Source: Nonomuraea spiralis (GTDB lineage Bacteria > Actinomycetota > Actinomycetes > Streptosporangiales > Streptosporangiaceae). Taken from it: a stretch of 64,000 nucleotides of DNA. The stretch lies in the NCBI RefSeq assembly GCF_014648435.1, contig NZ_BMRC01000002.1:372001-436000 (forward strand), in the 5' to 3' direction. Below are positions 16,938-26,271 of the stretch, piece after piece. The first letter of the stretch is position 1. Each line of letters begins with the position of its first letter. The translations under genes were made by a program, and so were the position numbers. The notes under the pieces were generated by a model. The model did no database searches. It was not told where the DNA came from and worked only from the letters and a program-made list of their open reading frames with translations.

Positions 16938-17333
16938 TCAGTACCAACGGTGGGATTGGAAGTGCCCCCACGCGCGACACGGCGAGCCGTACCGCTGCTT
17001 GATGTAGCCCAGGCCCCACCTGATCTGGGTACGCGGGTTCGTGCGCCAGTCGGCGCCGGAGGAGGCCATCTTGTGGCCCGGGAGGGCCTGCGGGATGCCG
17101 TAGGCACCCGACCGGTTGCCGGCCCTGTGGTTCCAGCCGCTCTCTCTGGCCCAGAGTCTGACCAGGCAGCCGAAGTTCGCCGCGCCCCAGCCGTGCTGCG
17201 CGACCAGGGATCTGGCGATGGCCTTGTTCCTGCCACTGCTCTGGGAGCTCTGCGCCTGTGCGGCCGTGGCGCCGGTCGCCGCCACGAGCGTGGCGGTCAC
17301 GACCAGGACACCGGTACGGCGGAGCATGGGCAT
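16938..17333 (-). CDS. small secreted transglycosylase-like (SLT/APF-type) protein, copy 2
   Basis: 131 aa. The signal peptide (MLRRTGVLVVTATLVAATGATAAQAQ, cleavage after AQA) is followed by a short Ser/Gln linker and the domain LWARESGWNHRAGN, SGAYGIPQALPGHKM, WGLGYIKQRYGSPCRAWGHF. Glu in ARESGW corresponds to the lysozyme-like acid. AAAGGGAA sits about 6 nt before ATG 17333. The tandem arrangement with copy 1 indicates a local duplication. The 5' region is shared with the divergent glutathione peroxidase. Confidence 0.85.
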   Translation of the reverse strand: MPMLRRTGVLVVTATLVAATGATAAQAQSSQSSGRNKAIARSLVAQHGWGAANFGCLVRLWARESGWNHRAGNRSGAYGIPQALPGHKMASSGADWRTNPRTQIRWGLGYIKQRYGSPCRAWGHFQSHRWY

Positions 17334-17520
17334 GCGGATTCCCTTTCGAAGGGGACGGGGACCGCGTCACCCTGCCTGACAAACACCCTTCTTTGCTAAT
17401 TGACCATGAAAAATCATGCCGAATTCCAAGATCGCGACATAATGCTATTCAGGGGGTTTAGGGGAAAAATGAGGAATAGGTCACATTCTGCGGCGGGCGT
17501 CGTTCTGTAAGCTTCAGATC

Positions 17521-18006
17521 ATGAGTCTTCGCGACATCCCGGTCCGCACCCTCGCGGACGACCCCACCACGCTCGGCGACCTCGCCGGCGACAAGGCCGT
17601 GCTCCTGGTCAACGTGGCCTCCCGCTGCGGCCTGACCCCCCAGTACGCCGCCCTGGTCAAGCTCCAGCAGGACTACGGCACACGCGGCTTCAGCGTGATC
17701 GGCATGCCCTGCAACCAGTTCGCCGGCCAGGAGCCCGGCACGGCGGAGGAGATCCAGGCGTTCTGCTCGGCGACCTACGGCGTCGACTTCCCGCTGCTGG
17801 CCAAGGCCGACGTCAACGGCCCCGGCCGCCACCCGCTCTACGACGGGCTCACCCAGGCCGCCGACGAGGAGGGCGCGGCGGGCGACGTCCAGTGGAACTT
17901 CGAGAAGTTCCTGCTCGACCGCGAGGGCAACGTCGTGGCCCGTTTCCGGCCCCGTACCGCTCCCGACGACCCGGCCGTCGTCGCGGCCATCGAGAAGCTG
18001 CTCTAG
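17521..18006 (+). CDS. glutathione peroxidase-family thiol peroxidase
   Basis: 161 aa. NVASRCGLTPQY carries the peroxidatic Cys36. GMPCNQFAGQEPG supplies the active-site Gln70 and Asn, and VQWNFEKFLLDREG the Trp. AFCSATYGVDFPLL carries a second Cys that is the likely resolving residue of thioredoxin-dependent members. Actinomycetes lack glutathione, so thioredoxin or mycoredoxin is the probable reductant. The final codons overlap the end of the convergent acyltransferase gene by 4 nt. Confidence 0.93.
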   Translation: MSLRDIPVRTLADDPTTLGDLAGDKAVLLVNVASRCGLTPQYAALVKLQQDYGTRGFSVIGMPCNQFAGQEPGTAEEIQAFCSATYGVDFPLLAKADVNGPGRHPLYDGLTQAADEEGAAGDVQWNFEKFLLDREGNVVARFRPRTAPDDPAVVAAIEKLL

Positions 18007-19175
18007 CGGGCGCGCCGGCGTTCGTAGGTATGGAAGGCGGCGCAGCACACCAGCAGCGCCAGCGCGAACACCGGCAGCCAGGCCAGCCGGGCCGCCACCC
18101 AGCCGAGCCCGTCGGGCGCCGTGTGCAGGCCGGGCAGCGCGTCGCCGCGCAGCGAGCCGGGCAGCGCCCGGCTCGCCAGCAGGCCGAGCTCGGTCACCGC
18201 GATCATCGCGGTCTGGTGCCAGAGGAAGATCGTCATCGCGGCCAGGTTCGCCACGGCCACCGCAGCCCACGCGGCCGGCCGGCGCAGCAGCCGGCGCAGC
18301 GGGCCGAGCAGCAGCAGCGCCGCGCCACACTGGGCGAGCCCGAACGCCACGGCCGCGAGCGAGGGCGGGTCGAGGTTGGAGACCGGCGCGCCCGGCACCC
18401 CGACCATGGTCGCCGGATACCCGCCCCACACCACCAGCGCCACGGCCCCGGCGCCGCCGCCGGCCAGCAGCGTCCAGCCGGTGGCCCGGCTCCGCAGCGC
18501 CCCCCTGGCCCACGCCGCCCCCAGGCAGTACGGCACCAGCCACCCCGCCGCGACGTTCACCCACCACAACCACCCCGGCCCGCCCGGCCCGAACCGCACC
18601 AGGTCGGCGGCCACGACCGCGGCGAGCGGCCAGGCCGGATGCAGCCGGGCCACCAGCGGGGTGGCCGCCGTCAGCCCGGCGAACACCAGCAGGAACCACA
18701 TCGGCGCGACCACCAGCCTGACCAGCGCCCGCACGTCCTCCAGCGCCACGCCGGAGGCGAGCATCACGACCGCCGCCACGGCCCACACCGCCGACACGAC
18801 CGCCACCGGCCGGAACAGCCGGCCCAGCCGTCCGAGCAGCCACGGGCCGTACCCGATGCCCGCGGCCCGCGCCGAACGGTAGCCCTTCGCCCCGACCAGG
18901 CCGCCCACCAGGAAGAAGATCGCCAGCATCTGGAACGCCCACGACACCGGGGCGAGTTGCGGCAGGCTCCGCAGCGGGCTGGTCACCCGCAGGCTGCCGC
19001 TGTCGGTGACCACGGCGGTCACCAGCCAGTGCCCGGCCACCACGCCGAGGATGGCCAGCGCCCGCAGGGCGTCGAGGGCCCGGTCGCGCCCCTGTGGCGT
19101 CCGGTCCTCGATCCGGGCGACGAACGCGCGCAGGCCGGAGGGCGAGGGGGAAGTGCGGAGCGCGGAGTCAGACAT
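18003..19175 (-). CDS. membrane acyltransferase-3-like protein
   Basis: 390 aa with about ten transmembrane helices. RDRALDALRALAILGVVAGHWL resembles the start of acyltransferase-3 (OafA/NodX) proteins, with His in the first helix as the catalytic candidate. PMWFLLVFAGLTAATP and MTIFLWHQTAM also fit. Such proteins O-acylate sugars, lipids or antibiotics at the membrane. The 3' end overlaps the convergent peroxidase gene; the 5' end overlaps the upstream hydrolase stop by 8 nt, indicating co-transcription. Confidence 0.8.
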   Translation of the reverse strand: MSDSALRTSPSPSGLRAFVARIEDRTPQGRDRALDALRALAILGVVAGHWLVTAVVTDSGSLRVTSPLRSLPQLAPVSWAFQMLAIFFLVGGLVGAKGYRSARAAGIGYGPWLLGRLGRLFRPVAVVSAVWAVAAVVMLASGVALEDVRALVRLVVAPMWFLLVFAGLTAATPLVARLHPAWPLAAVVAADLVRFGPGGPGWLWWVNVAAGWLVPYCLGAAWARGALRSRATGWTLLAGGGAGAVALVVWGGYPATMVGVPGAPVSNLDPPSLAAVAFGLAQCGAALLLLGPLRRLLRRPAAWAAVAVANLAAMTIFLWHQTAMIAVTELGLLASRALPGSLRGDALPGLHTAPDGLGWVAARLAWLPVFALALLVCCAAFHTYERRRAR

Positions 19176-20106
19176 CCTGGCCGGCCTCTCCCGAGACGAT
19201 GCGGGCGATGGCCGCCAGCGCGGGGGAGCCGGGGCCCAGGTAGTCGCTGTGGCCGCCGCCGCCCGCCGCGAAGACCCGCGCGCCGAACCCGGGCGAGACC
19301 GGGTCGTCCCCCAGCCCGATCGTCACGAACGGCAGCTCGACCAGCGCGTGGGGCACACCGCCGATCCAGTCGCCGCCGCCGCGCGCGGCCCACACCGTCG
19401 CGCGGGTGCGCATCGCGGCGACGTCCGGGACGCCCGCGCCTGGGCTGCCGGTCAGCACGATGTCGGACACGTCCAGGCCCGGGGCGGCCCGGCCGCACAC
19501 GACCGAGCCGTAGGAGTGGCACACGAGTGACAGGCGGGCGCCGGGCCTGAGCGCGCGCAACTCCCGTACGGCCGCGCGCAGTCCAGGCACGGCCTCGTCG
19601 GCCCGCGAGGGTGTCAGCACGTCGAGGCTGAGCATGGCGGGCGTGCGGTAACCGGCCCAGGCGATGACCACCGAACCGTCCCCGAGCGCCTCGCGCAGCC
19701 GGGTCGCGCCGGCACGCAGGCGGTCGTACCGGTCGAGGTTCGTGTCGGAGCCGGGCACGAGGACGGCGATCCGCCGGGCCGTCGCGAGGTCGCCGAAGAC
19801 CTCCGCGGTCCGCCCGCCGTCACGCCCGTCGAAGGACAGGAACGTGCGGGAGTCGTCGGCCATCGCGCGCAACGCCGCCGCGCGCGATCGGTGGCCGTGG
19901 GCGGCGGCGGCGCGCTCGGCGGCCAGGACGGCGGCGCGGCTCGCGGCGTACCGCCCGGCGAGCGCGGCGGGGGTCGCGGCGCTCAGCGGCGCCACGGCGG
20001 CGGGTACGGGCGCGGGCACCGCCGCGGACCCGGAGGCGCCGGACGCCGGCAGCGCCACCGAGGCGGTGACGAGCACGGCGAGCAGACGGTTCCTGAGCGA
20101 TGCCAT
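19168..20106 (-). CDS. secreted alpha/beta hydrolase, DUF1023-type
   Basis: 312 aa from ATG 20106, which has GGAAGGA 6 nt upstream. A Sec signal peptide (RNRLLAVLVTASVALPASGASG) leads to a DUF1023 hydrolase domain: RIAVLVPGSDTNLDRYDRL, then the nucleophile elbow LVCHSYGSVV and SDIVLTGSPGAG. Near the C-terminus GGGGHSDYLGPGSPAL supplies the catalytic His. The enzyme is likely extracellular; the substrate is unknown. The stop overlaps the start of the acyltransferase gene, suggesting a shared pathway. Confidence 0.85.
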   Translation of the reverse strand: MASLRNRLLAVLVTASVALPASGASGSAAVPAPVPAAVAPLSAATPAALAGRYAASRAAVLAAERAAAAHGHRSRAAALRAMADDSRTFLSFDGRDGGRTAEVFGDLATARRIAVLVPGSDTNLDRYDRLRAGATRLREALGDGSVVIAWAGYRTPAMLSLDVLTPSRADEAVPGLRAAVRELRALRPGARLSLVCHSYGSVVCGRAAPGLDVSDIVLTGSPGAGVPDVAAMRTRATVWAARGGGDWIGGVPHALVELPFVTIGLGDDPVSPGFGARVFAAGGGGHSDYLGPGSPALAAIARIVSGEAGQDV

Positions 20107-20225
20107 CGCGGTCCTTCCGTGCCGGTTGTCCTTGTCGGCACCGAAGGTAGGGATCGCGGGTCGTAGTCGGCTTCCCGCTGGAGGATGCACCTTTCGCGTA
20201 GCTCTGAGGTACTACCTGGCTGACA

Positions 20226-20260
20226 CTCCTTAGCAGTGTTACATTAGCGGTGCTAAGGAG
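20226..20260. promoter_or_regulatory. perfect 10-bp inverted repeat overlapping promoter and Shine-Dalgarno
   Basis: CTCCTTAGCA (20226-20235) and TGCTAAGGAG (20251-20260) are exact inverted arms with a 15-nt centre. The right arm contains most of the AAGGAGG ribosome-binding site (20255-20261) of the gene at 20266. Inside, TTAGCAGTG and TTAGCGGTG also form a 14-nt-period direct repeat. Either a TetR-type operator sits over the promoter, or the mRNA hairpin hides the SD sequence. Confidence 0.65.
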
Positions 20261-20265
20261 GCGCC

Positions 20266-21069
20266 ATGCTCACCGTGACATCCGCCGACGGGACCGAGGT
20301 CCGGGCGATCGACGAAGGACGCGGGCCGGCGATCGTCGTCCTGCACGCGGGGCTCGACGACGGCACCCAGTGGGGCCGGGTCGCGCGGCTGCTCGCACCG
20401 CGGTTCCGGGTCGTGCGCGTACGACGCCGCCAGTACCGGCAGGACCTCGTCCCGCCCGCCACCATGGCGCAGGAGGCCGCCGACGTGGTGGCGGTGGCGG
20501 CGGCGCTCGGCGGTCCCGCGCTGCTCGTCGGCCACTCCTCGGGCGGGGTGGCCGCCCTGGAGTCCCTGCTCGCCGCCCCGGACGCCTTCGCGGGCGCGGT
20601 CCTGTACGAGCCGCCCGTCCCCCTCGGCCCCTCGCTCGGCGGGGCGGCGAGCGCCGTGGTCGAGGCGGCCCTGGCCGACGGACGGCCGGGGCGGGCGATG
20701 CGCGTCCTGTTCAGGGACGTCGTGGGCCTGTCGCCGCCCGTGGCCCTGCTGGCCGCCCTGGCGGTGGCCTGCCACCGGCCGTCGCGGGCGCTGGTGCCCC
20801 ACCAGGTCGACGACCTGCTGGCGATCGACGCCCTGGGCGACCGCATGGCGGCGTACGCGGGGATCCGCGTGCCGGTGGTGCTGCTCGGCGGCGAGCGCAG
20901 CCCGGCGCACCTCGGCGCGCGGCTCGACGCCCTGCGGGAGGCGATCCCCGGCGCGCGGCGGGTCACGCTGCGCCGGGAGGGGCACGGCGCGCACCTCAGG
21001 GCGTCGCGGGCGGTGGCCGACGTGATCGAGGCCCACGCCGACGCCGTCCTCGGACGTCAGCGGTCGTGA
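20266..21069 (+). CDS. alpha/beta hydrolase
   Basis: 267 aa, cytosolic. IVVLHAGLDDGTQW is the oxyanion strand region, and LLVGHSSGGVAALE holds the nucleophile Ser91. VPVVLLGGERSP precedes the acid, and REGHGAHL carries the catalytic His. Overall plan is of a small esterase/lactonase-type hydrolase. AAGGAGG lies 4 nt upstream of ATG 20266 inside a perfect inverted repeat, so expression is likely switchable. Convergent with the LacI gene, 19 nt away. Confidence 0.87.
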   Translation: MLTVTSADGTEVRAIDEGRGPAIVVLHAGLDDGTQWGRVARLLAPRFRVVRVRRRQYRQDLVPPATMAQEAADVVAVAAALGGPALLVGHSSGGVAALESLLAAPDAFAGAVLYEPPVPLGPSLGGAASAVVEAALADGRPGRAMRVLFRDVVGLSPPVALLAALAVACHRPSRALVPHQVDDLLAIDALGDRMAAYAGIRVPVVLLGGERSPAHLGARLDALREAIPGARRVTLRREGHGAHLRASRAVADVIEAHADAVLGRQRS

Positions 21070-21088
21070 GGCCCGGGGCGGGCGGTGG

Positions 21089-22177
21089 TCAGCGGCGGGG
21101 GCCGCAGCTTCCCCGGATGATCAGCTCCGTGGGCAGGACCACGCTGCGGGCCCGCCGGGTGCCCTCGCGCAACACCAGCTCGCAGGCCCGGTAGCCCATG
21201 TCCCGTCCCGGCTGGGCGATCACGGTCAGCGGCGGGGCGCACAGCTCGGCCCACGGCACGTCGTCGTACATCACCAGCGACACGTCCTTCGGCACCCGCA
21301 GGTCCAGCTCGCGGGCCGCCAGCACGGCCGCCTCGCCCAGGACGTTGCCGCCCGCGACGACGGCCGACAGGTCGGGACGGCTCTGGAACAGGCCGGAGGC
21401 GGCGGCGTAGGCCGAGTCGCGGCTGCCGGTGCCGAACACGACCAGTTCCTCGTCCACCGGCGCGCCCACGGCCTCGCGGAAGGCGGCCGCGCGCCGGTCG
21501 TGCCCCGGGCCGCCGAGGAAGGCGATGCGCCGGTGGCCGAGGCCCCTGAGGTAGCGCACGGCCGTACGGATGCCGGCGCGGTCGTCGGCCAGGACGGCGG
21601 GCACGTCCAGCGGGCGGGCGGCGCTCTCCGGCACGCGCGGGCGGGCGGCCAGGCCGTCGAGGAGCAGGAGGTCGTCGAGGGCGTGCTCGGCCGGGTCTCG
21701 GTCGTGCTCCTCCTCGCGTACGGCCTCGGGGGGCAGGCGGTCGGCGAAGACCACCGTCATGCCCGCCCTGACCGCCGGGGCCCACGTCTCGGCGTCGCCG
21801 GAGGGCACCGCGATGACCCGGTCGACGCTCTGTTCCAGGAGCATGCCGATCAGCTCGGCCTCCTGCTCGGGATCGCCGCCCGTCGAGCCCATCACGACCG
21901 GCTCGCCGGAGGACCGGGCGCAGGCGAGCACGCCTTCGGAGAGCTGGCCGTAGAAGGTGTCGGTCAGGTCGGGCACCAGCAGGCCCAGGCCGCCCGTACG
22001 GCGCTGGCGCAGGTTGCGGCCGAGCGCGCTGGGCCGGTAGTCGAGCTGGGCGGCGACGGCCAGGACCCGCTCCCTGGTGCTCGCGCTGGCCGAGCCGCCG
22101 GACAACACCCGGGACACGGTCGCGACGCCCACGCCCGCCGCCTCGGCCACATCCTTGATCGTCGCCCGCTTCTCCAT
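21089..22177 (-). CDS. LacI-family transcriptional regulator
   Basis: 362 aa from ATG 22177. The N-terminus TIKDVAEAAGVGVATVSRVL is the LacI helix-turn-helix, followed by the hinge helix and a periplasmic-binding-protein-like effector domain with a sugar-type site. The insert from about 150 to 180 (EAVREEEHDRDPAEHALDDLL) is longer than usual. It is divergent from the msiK gene, so it is a candidate sugar-responsive repressor. An ATGGAA-N4-TTCCAT palindrome overlaps its own start codon, suggesting autoregulation. Confidence 0.92.
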   Translation of the reverse strand: MEKRATIKDVAEAAGVGVATVSRVLSGGSASASTRERVLAVAAQLDYRPSALGRNLRQRRTGGLGLLVPDLTDTFYGQLSEGVLACARSSGEPVVMGSTGGDPEQEAELIGMLLEQSVDRVIAVPSGDAETWAPAVRAGMTVVFADRLPPEAVREEEHDRDPAEHALDDLLLLDGLAARPRVPESAARPLDVPAVLADDRAGIRTAVRYLRGLGHRRIAFLGGPGHDRRAAAFREAVGAPVDEELVVFGTGSRDSAYAAASGLFQSRPDLSAVVAGGNVLGEAAVLAARELDLRVPKDVSLVMYDDVPWAELCAPPLTVIAQPGRDMGYRACELVLREGTRRARSVVLPTELIIRGSCGPRR

Positions 22178-22197
22178 GGAAACGATTCCATCATGGA
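22176..22197. promoter_or_regulatory. LacI-type palindromes over the regulator's start codon
   Basis: ATGGAAACGATTCCAT (22176-22191) has perfect 6-bp arms and resembles the LacI-family consensus TGGAAACGTTTCCA. The overlapping TCCATCATGGA (22187-22197) is a second perfect palindrome. Both cover the regulator's ATG and leader, consistent with self-repression. Confidence 0.6.
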
Positions 22198-22251
22198 TTC
22201 CGTCCCGCCGGAAGAGTGCCGGGCTCACAAGGGCTGGTCACGCGGTACCCC

Positions 22252-22295
22252 TTGACACGGATGTCCGTTTCGGGTGAGATACGTGAAAACGTATC
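22252..22295 (+). promoter_or_regulatory. msiK promoter with overlapping 18-bp palindrome
   Basis: A consensus -35 TTGACA (22252-22257) and a -10-like TGAGAT (22275-22280) are separated by 17 nt. GATACGT-GAAA-ACGTATC (22278-22295) has perfect 7-bp arms and covers the -10 and start-site region, as expected for a repressor operator. Confidence 0.7.
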
Positions 22296-22351
22296 CACGG
22301 GAACCGAGAACCAACGTCCGGGCCGATCGCCCTGGAGCGCGAAGGAATGTC

Positions 22352-23563
<1,212 letters not shown>

Positions 23564-23590
23564 CCGGACCCGCCGGAACTGCCGGTTCCC

Positions 23591-23653
23591 GGCCGTGAGT
23601 TCCTCACGGCCGTCCCGGGCCCCCACCGCGACCCCCTCCCGCGGCGGGGGCCC
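23591..23653. terminator. two hairpins between convergent msiK and SDR genes
   Basis: GGCCGTGAG (23591-23599) and CTCACGGCC (23603-23611) form a 9-bp stem with a 3-nt loop, a likely msiK terminator. A second stem, GGGCCCCC (23617-23624) with GGGGGCCC (23646-23653), faces the SDR gene from the other strand. Confidence 0.75.
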
Positions 23654-23692
23654 ACTTCGTTCGCATCGGTCCGTACGGCGGCGTCGCCCGGA

Positions 23693-24445
23693 TCAGCGGC
23701 GGCCGATCCGGGCCGAGACGCGCCCGGCCAGGTTGTGCGGCACCAGCTTGCCGATCGCCACGATGGCCTTGTAGCGCAGGTCGGGCACCGAGACCCGCTT
23801 GCCGAGCGCCAGGTCGCGCATGGCCTCCCTGACCACGTTGTCGGCCTTCAGCCACAGGAACCCAGGGATGCCCGAGGTGTCCATGGACGCCCGCTGGTGG
23901 AACTCCGTTCGCACGAAACCCGGGCAGAGCGCCATGATCCGGATGCGCGGGTTGCGTACGTCCGCGGCGGCGGACTCGCTGAAGTTGACCACCCACGCCT
24001 TGGACGCGCTGTAGGTACCGCGCGAGAAGAACGCCGCGACGGACGCCACGTTGATCACCGCGCCCCTGTCGCGCTTCCGCATCGCCGGCAGCGCCGCCAG
24101 CGTGAGCCGCAGCACGGCCTCGCAGTGGACCTTGAGCATGCGCAGCTCGTCCTCGACCGGCACCTTCAGGAAGTCGCCGGGGTGGCCGAAGCCGGCGTTG
24201 TTCACCAGCAGGTCGACGCCGTCGCGAAGCCTCGACTCGACCTTGGCCAGGCCCTCCTCGGTGGCCAGGTCGGCGGGCAGCACCTCGACGCTCACGCCGT
24301 ACCTGAGCTTGAGCTGGTCGGCGGTCTGGGCGAGCCGGTGCTCGTCGCGCGCGACCAGGACGAGCGAGCAGGCGTCGGCGGCCAGGCGCCGGGCGAAGGC
24401 GGCGCCGATGCCGGCGGTGGCGCCGGTGATCAATGCGGTAGGCAT
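23693..24445 (-). CDS. short-chain dehydrogenase/reductase
   Basis: 250-aa classical SDR. The Rossmann motif is TGATAGIGAAFA, followed by NNAGFGHPG and the catalytic Ser/Tyr/Lys in NVASVAAFFSRGTYSASKAW. ARDEHRL after the second strand suggests NADP(H) preference. It resembles DltE/YqjQ-type broad reductases with a C-terminal basic tail. Substrate unknown. ATG 24445 is used. Divergent from the sugar-dehydrogenase lipoprotein 38 nt away. Confidence 0.9.
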   Translation of the reverse strand: MPTALITGATAGIGAAFARRLAADACSLVLVARDEHRLAQTADQLKLRYGVSVEVLPADLATEEGLAKVESRLRDGVDLLVNNAGFGHPGDFLKVPVEDELRMLKVHCEAVLRLTLAALPAMRKRDRGAVINVASVAAFFSRGTYSASKAWVVNFSESAAADVRNPRIRIMALCPGFVRTEFHQRASMDTSGIPGFLWLKADNVVREAMRDLALGKRVSVPDLRYKAIVAIGKLVPHNLAGRVSARIGRR

Positions 24446-24482
24446 GCACTGAACCTTAACGTCCCCGGTCGGGCGTGCGAGT

Positions 24483-25715
24483 ATGGACGGCGTGCGCCCC
24501 CTCGCGGCCGTGCTCCTCCTGGCCCTCACCGCCTGCTCGGCCCCCACGCCCCCACCCGGCCCGGCCCCCAAGTCCGCCCCCGCCTCCACTCCCGCGCCTG
24601 CCGCCACGTCGGCGAGCCCCGGTGGGAAGGCCACGCGCGGGCAGGTGCGCTTCCGCGAGATCGGCAGGTTCGAACGGCCCGTCGCCTTCGCCGTGCGCAA
24701 GGGCGACAAACGGCTCTACGTCGCCGAGCAGGGCGGCCGGCTGCGCACCACCGGCGACGGCTCGAACAACGGCGCGAACACCGGCTCGAACGGGCGCGCG
24801 GGCGGGGACGTCGTCGTGGACCTGTCGCGGGAGGTGAGCGGCGGCAACGAGCAGGGCCTGCTCGGCGTGGCCTTCCACCCCTCGGGCCGCTGGCTCTACC
24901 TCGACTGGACCGACGCCGGCGGCACCACCCACGTCACCGAATGGGCCTACGACGGCCACCGCGCCACCGGCCGGCGCGACGTGCTCACCCAGGAGCAGCC
25001 CTACGCCAACCACAACGGCGGCCAGCTCGCCTTCGGTCCCGACGGCCACCTCTACGTCGGGCTCGGCGACGGCGGCAGCGCGGGCGACCCCCAGGGCAAC
25101 GGCCAGGACCTCGGCACGCTGCTCGGCAAGATCCTGCGCATCGACCCGCGCGGCAAGCCGTACGAGGTGCCGCGGGACAACCCGTTCGTGGGCGAGCGCG
25201 GCGCGCGTACCGAGATCTGGGCCTACGGCCTGCGCAACCCCTGGCGGTTCGGCTTCGACCGGGAGAGCGGCGACCTGTGGATCGGCGACGTCGGCCAGGA
25301 CGAGCAGGAGGAGGTCGACCACCAGCCCGCGGCCTCCGGAGGCGGCGAGAACTACGGCTGGAACCTGCGCGAGGGCGAGCGGCCCTTCCGCGGCGGCAAG
25401 GGCCGCGGGCTGACCGATCCGGTCATCACCTACCCGCTGCACAAGGACGGCAACTGCTCGGTCATCGCCGGTTACGTCTATCGCGGCGCCGAGCTGCCCT
25501 GGTTGCGGGGCAGCTTCCTGTACGGGGACTTCTGCGCGGGCTGGGTCAGGGCCGTGCCGGCGGCCGGACCGGGCAAGCGAGGCAGGGCGGCGGAACCGGG
25601 CAAGGCGGACGAGCTGGGCACGGTCGAACAACTCTCGTCGTTCGGCGAAGGGCTCGACGGCGAGCTGTACGCGCTCAGCCTGCGGGGTCCGCTCTACCGG
25701 ATCGAGCCTGCCTGA
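24483..25715 (+). CDS. PQQ-dependent sugar dehydrogenase-like lipoprotein (GSDH/sorbosone dehydrogenase family)
   Basis: 410 aa. The lipobox LTACS anchors it outside the membrane; a Pro/Ala-rich spacer follows. The six-bladed propeller shows family landmarks: PVAFAVRKGDKRLYVAEQ, EQGLLGVAFHP, NHNGGQLAFGPDGHLYVGLGDGG, IWAYGLRNPWRFGFD, WIGDVGQDEQEEVD and GENYGWNLREGE. It probably oxidises aldoses or similar polyols with PQQ. No PQQ synthesis genes are in view. GTG 24492 is an alternative start. The 3' end overlaps the convergent CMD gene by 41 nt. Confidence 0.9.
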   Translation: MDGVRPLAAVLLLALTACSAPTPPPGPAPKSAPASTPAPAATSASPGGKATRGQVRFREIGRFERPVAFAVRKGDKRLYVAEQGGRLRTTGDGSNNGANTGSNGRAGGDVVVDLSREVSGGNEQGLLGVAFHPSGRWLYLDWTDAGGTTHVTEWAYDGHRATGRRDVLTQEQPYANHNGGQLAFGPDGHLYVGLGDGGSAGDPQGNGQDLGTLLGKILRIDPRGKPYEVPRDNPFVGERGARTEIWAYGLRNPWRFGFDRESGDLWIGDVGQDEQEEVDHQPAASGGGENYGWNLREGERPFRGGKGRGLTDPVITYPLHKDGNCSVIAGYVYRGAELPWLRGSFLYGDFCAGWVRAVPAAGPGKRGRAAEPGKADELGTVEQLSSFGEGLDGELYALSLRGPLYRIEPA

Positions 25716-26010
25716 CCCGCTCGATCAGCTCCTCCACCTGGTCGTTGAGGCGCGATCCGCGGGTCCAGCCGGCGTAGTGGGTCAGGAACACCACCACCTC
25801 CCGCAGCTCGCTCTCGGTGAGGTCGCCCGCACGCAGCGCGACGTCGAGCTGCACGCCGGTCATCTCGTCGAGCCCCTGTCCGACGAGCAGTCCGAGAAGG
25901 AGCAGGCGGCGCTCCCTGTCCGACAGGGCGGTCCTCGACCAGAGGTCGGCGAACTGCCGCTCGGCCATCATGCCGAAGGAGTCGACGGTCTCGATCGCGG
26001 GTTCTTTCAT
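25675..26010 (-). CDS. carboxymuconolactone decarboxylase (CMD)-family protein
   Basis: 111 aa, all helical, aligned with gamma-carboxymuconolactone decarboxylase-like proteins: LSDRERRLLLLGLLVGQGLDEM, then LTESELREVVVFLTHYAGW. The redox C-x2-C of AhpD relatives is absent, so a peroxidase role is unlikely. The true substrate is unknown. ATG 26010 is preceded by GGAG at 7 nt. The 5' region (26011-26271) is AT-richer and holds divergent promoters. Confidence 0.83.
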   Translation of the reverse strand: MKEPAIETVDSFGMMAERQFADLWSRTALSDRERRLLLLGLLVGQGLDEMTGVQLDVALRAGDLTESELREVVVFLTHYAGWTRGSRLNDQVEELIERVRQARSGRADPAG

Positions 26011-26271
26011 GGCGTGCTCCGGTGCTCGGGATGGGGTCCTCATATCCTTTGCTACTTCCTGTGGTGGGCCAATGGGGGTTGCAGGAACGTTGTATCCCGG
26101 GCGACCGTGGAGTGTGACGGCCCCGCTGGTGGGGGCCTGGATTGGTCTGTAACAAGTAAAGCCAATCAATGGCCAAGATTTGGTCAAGATTTCTCACCGT
26201 GCGTCCGGCCTCATTCTGCGGGAAAGCGGGCACAACAACTCCGTCGGTCCGTAAAGCGGAGGTAAGCCCTG

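Noticed and set aside
25675..26010. AhpD-type peroxidase
   Set aside because: The Cys-x2-Cys redox pair of AhpD is missing; only the CMD helical frame matches.
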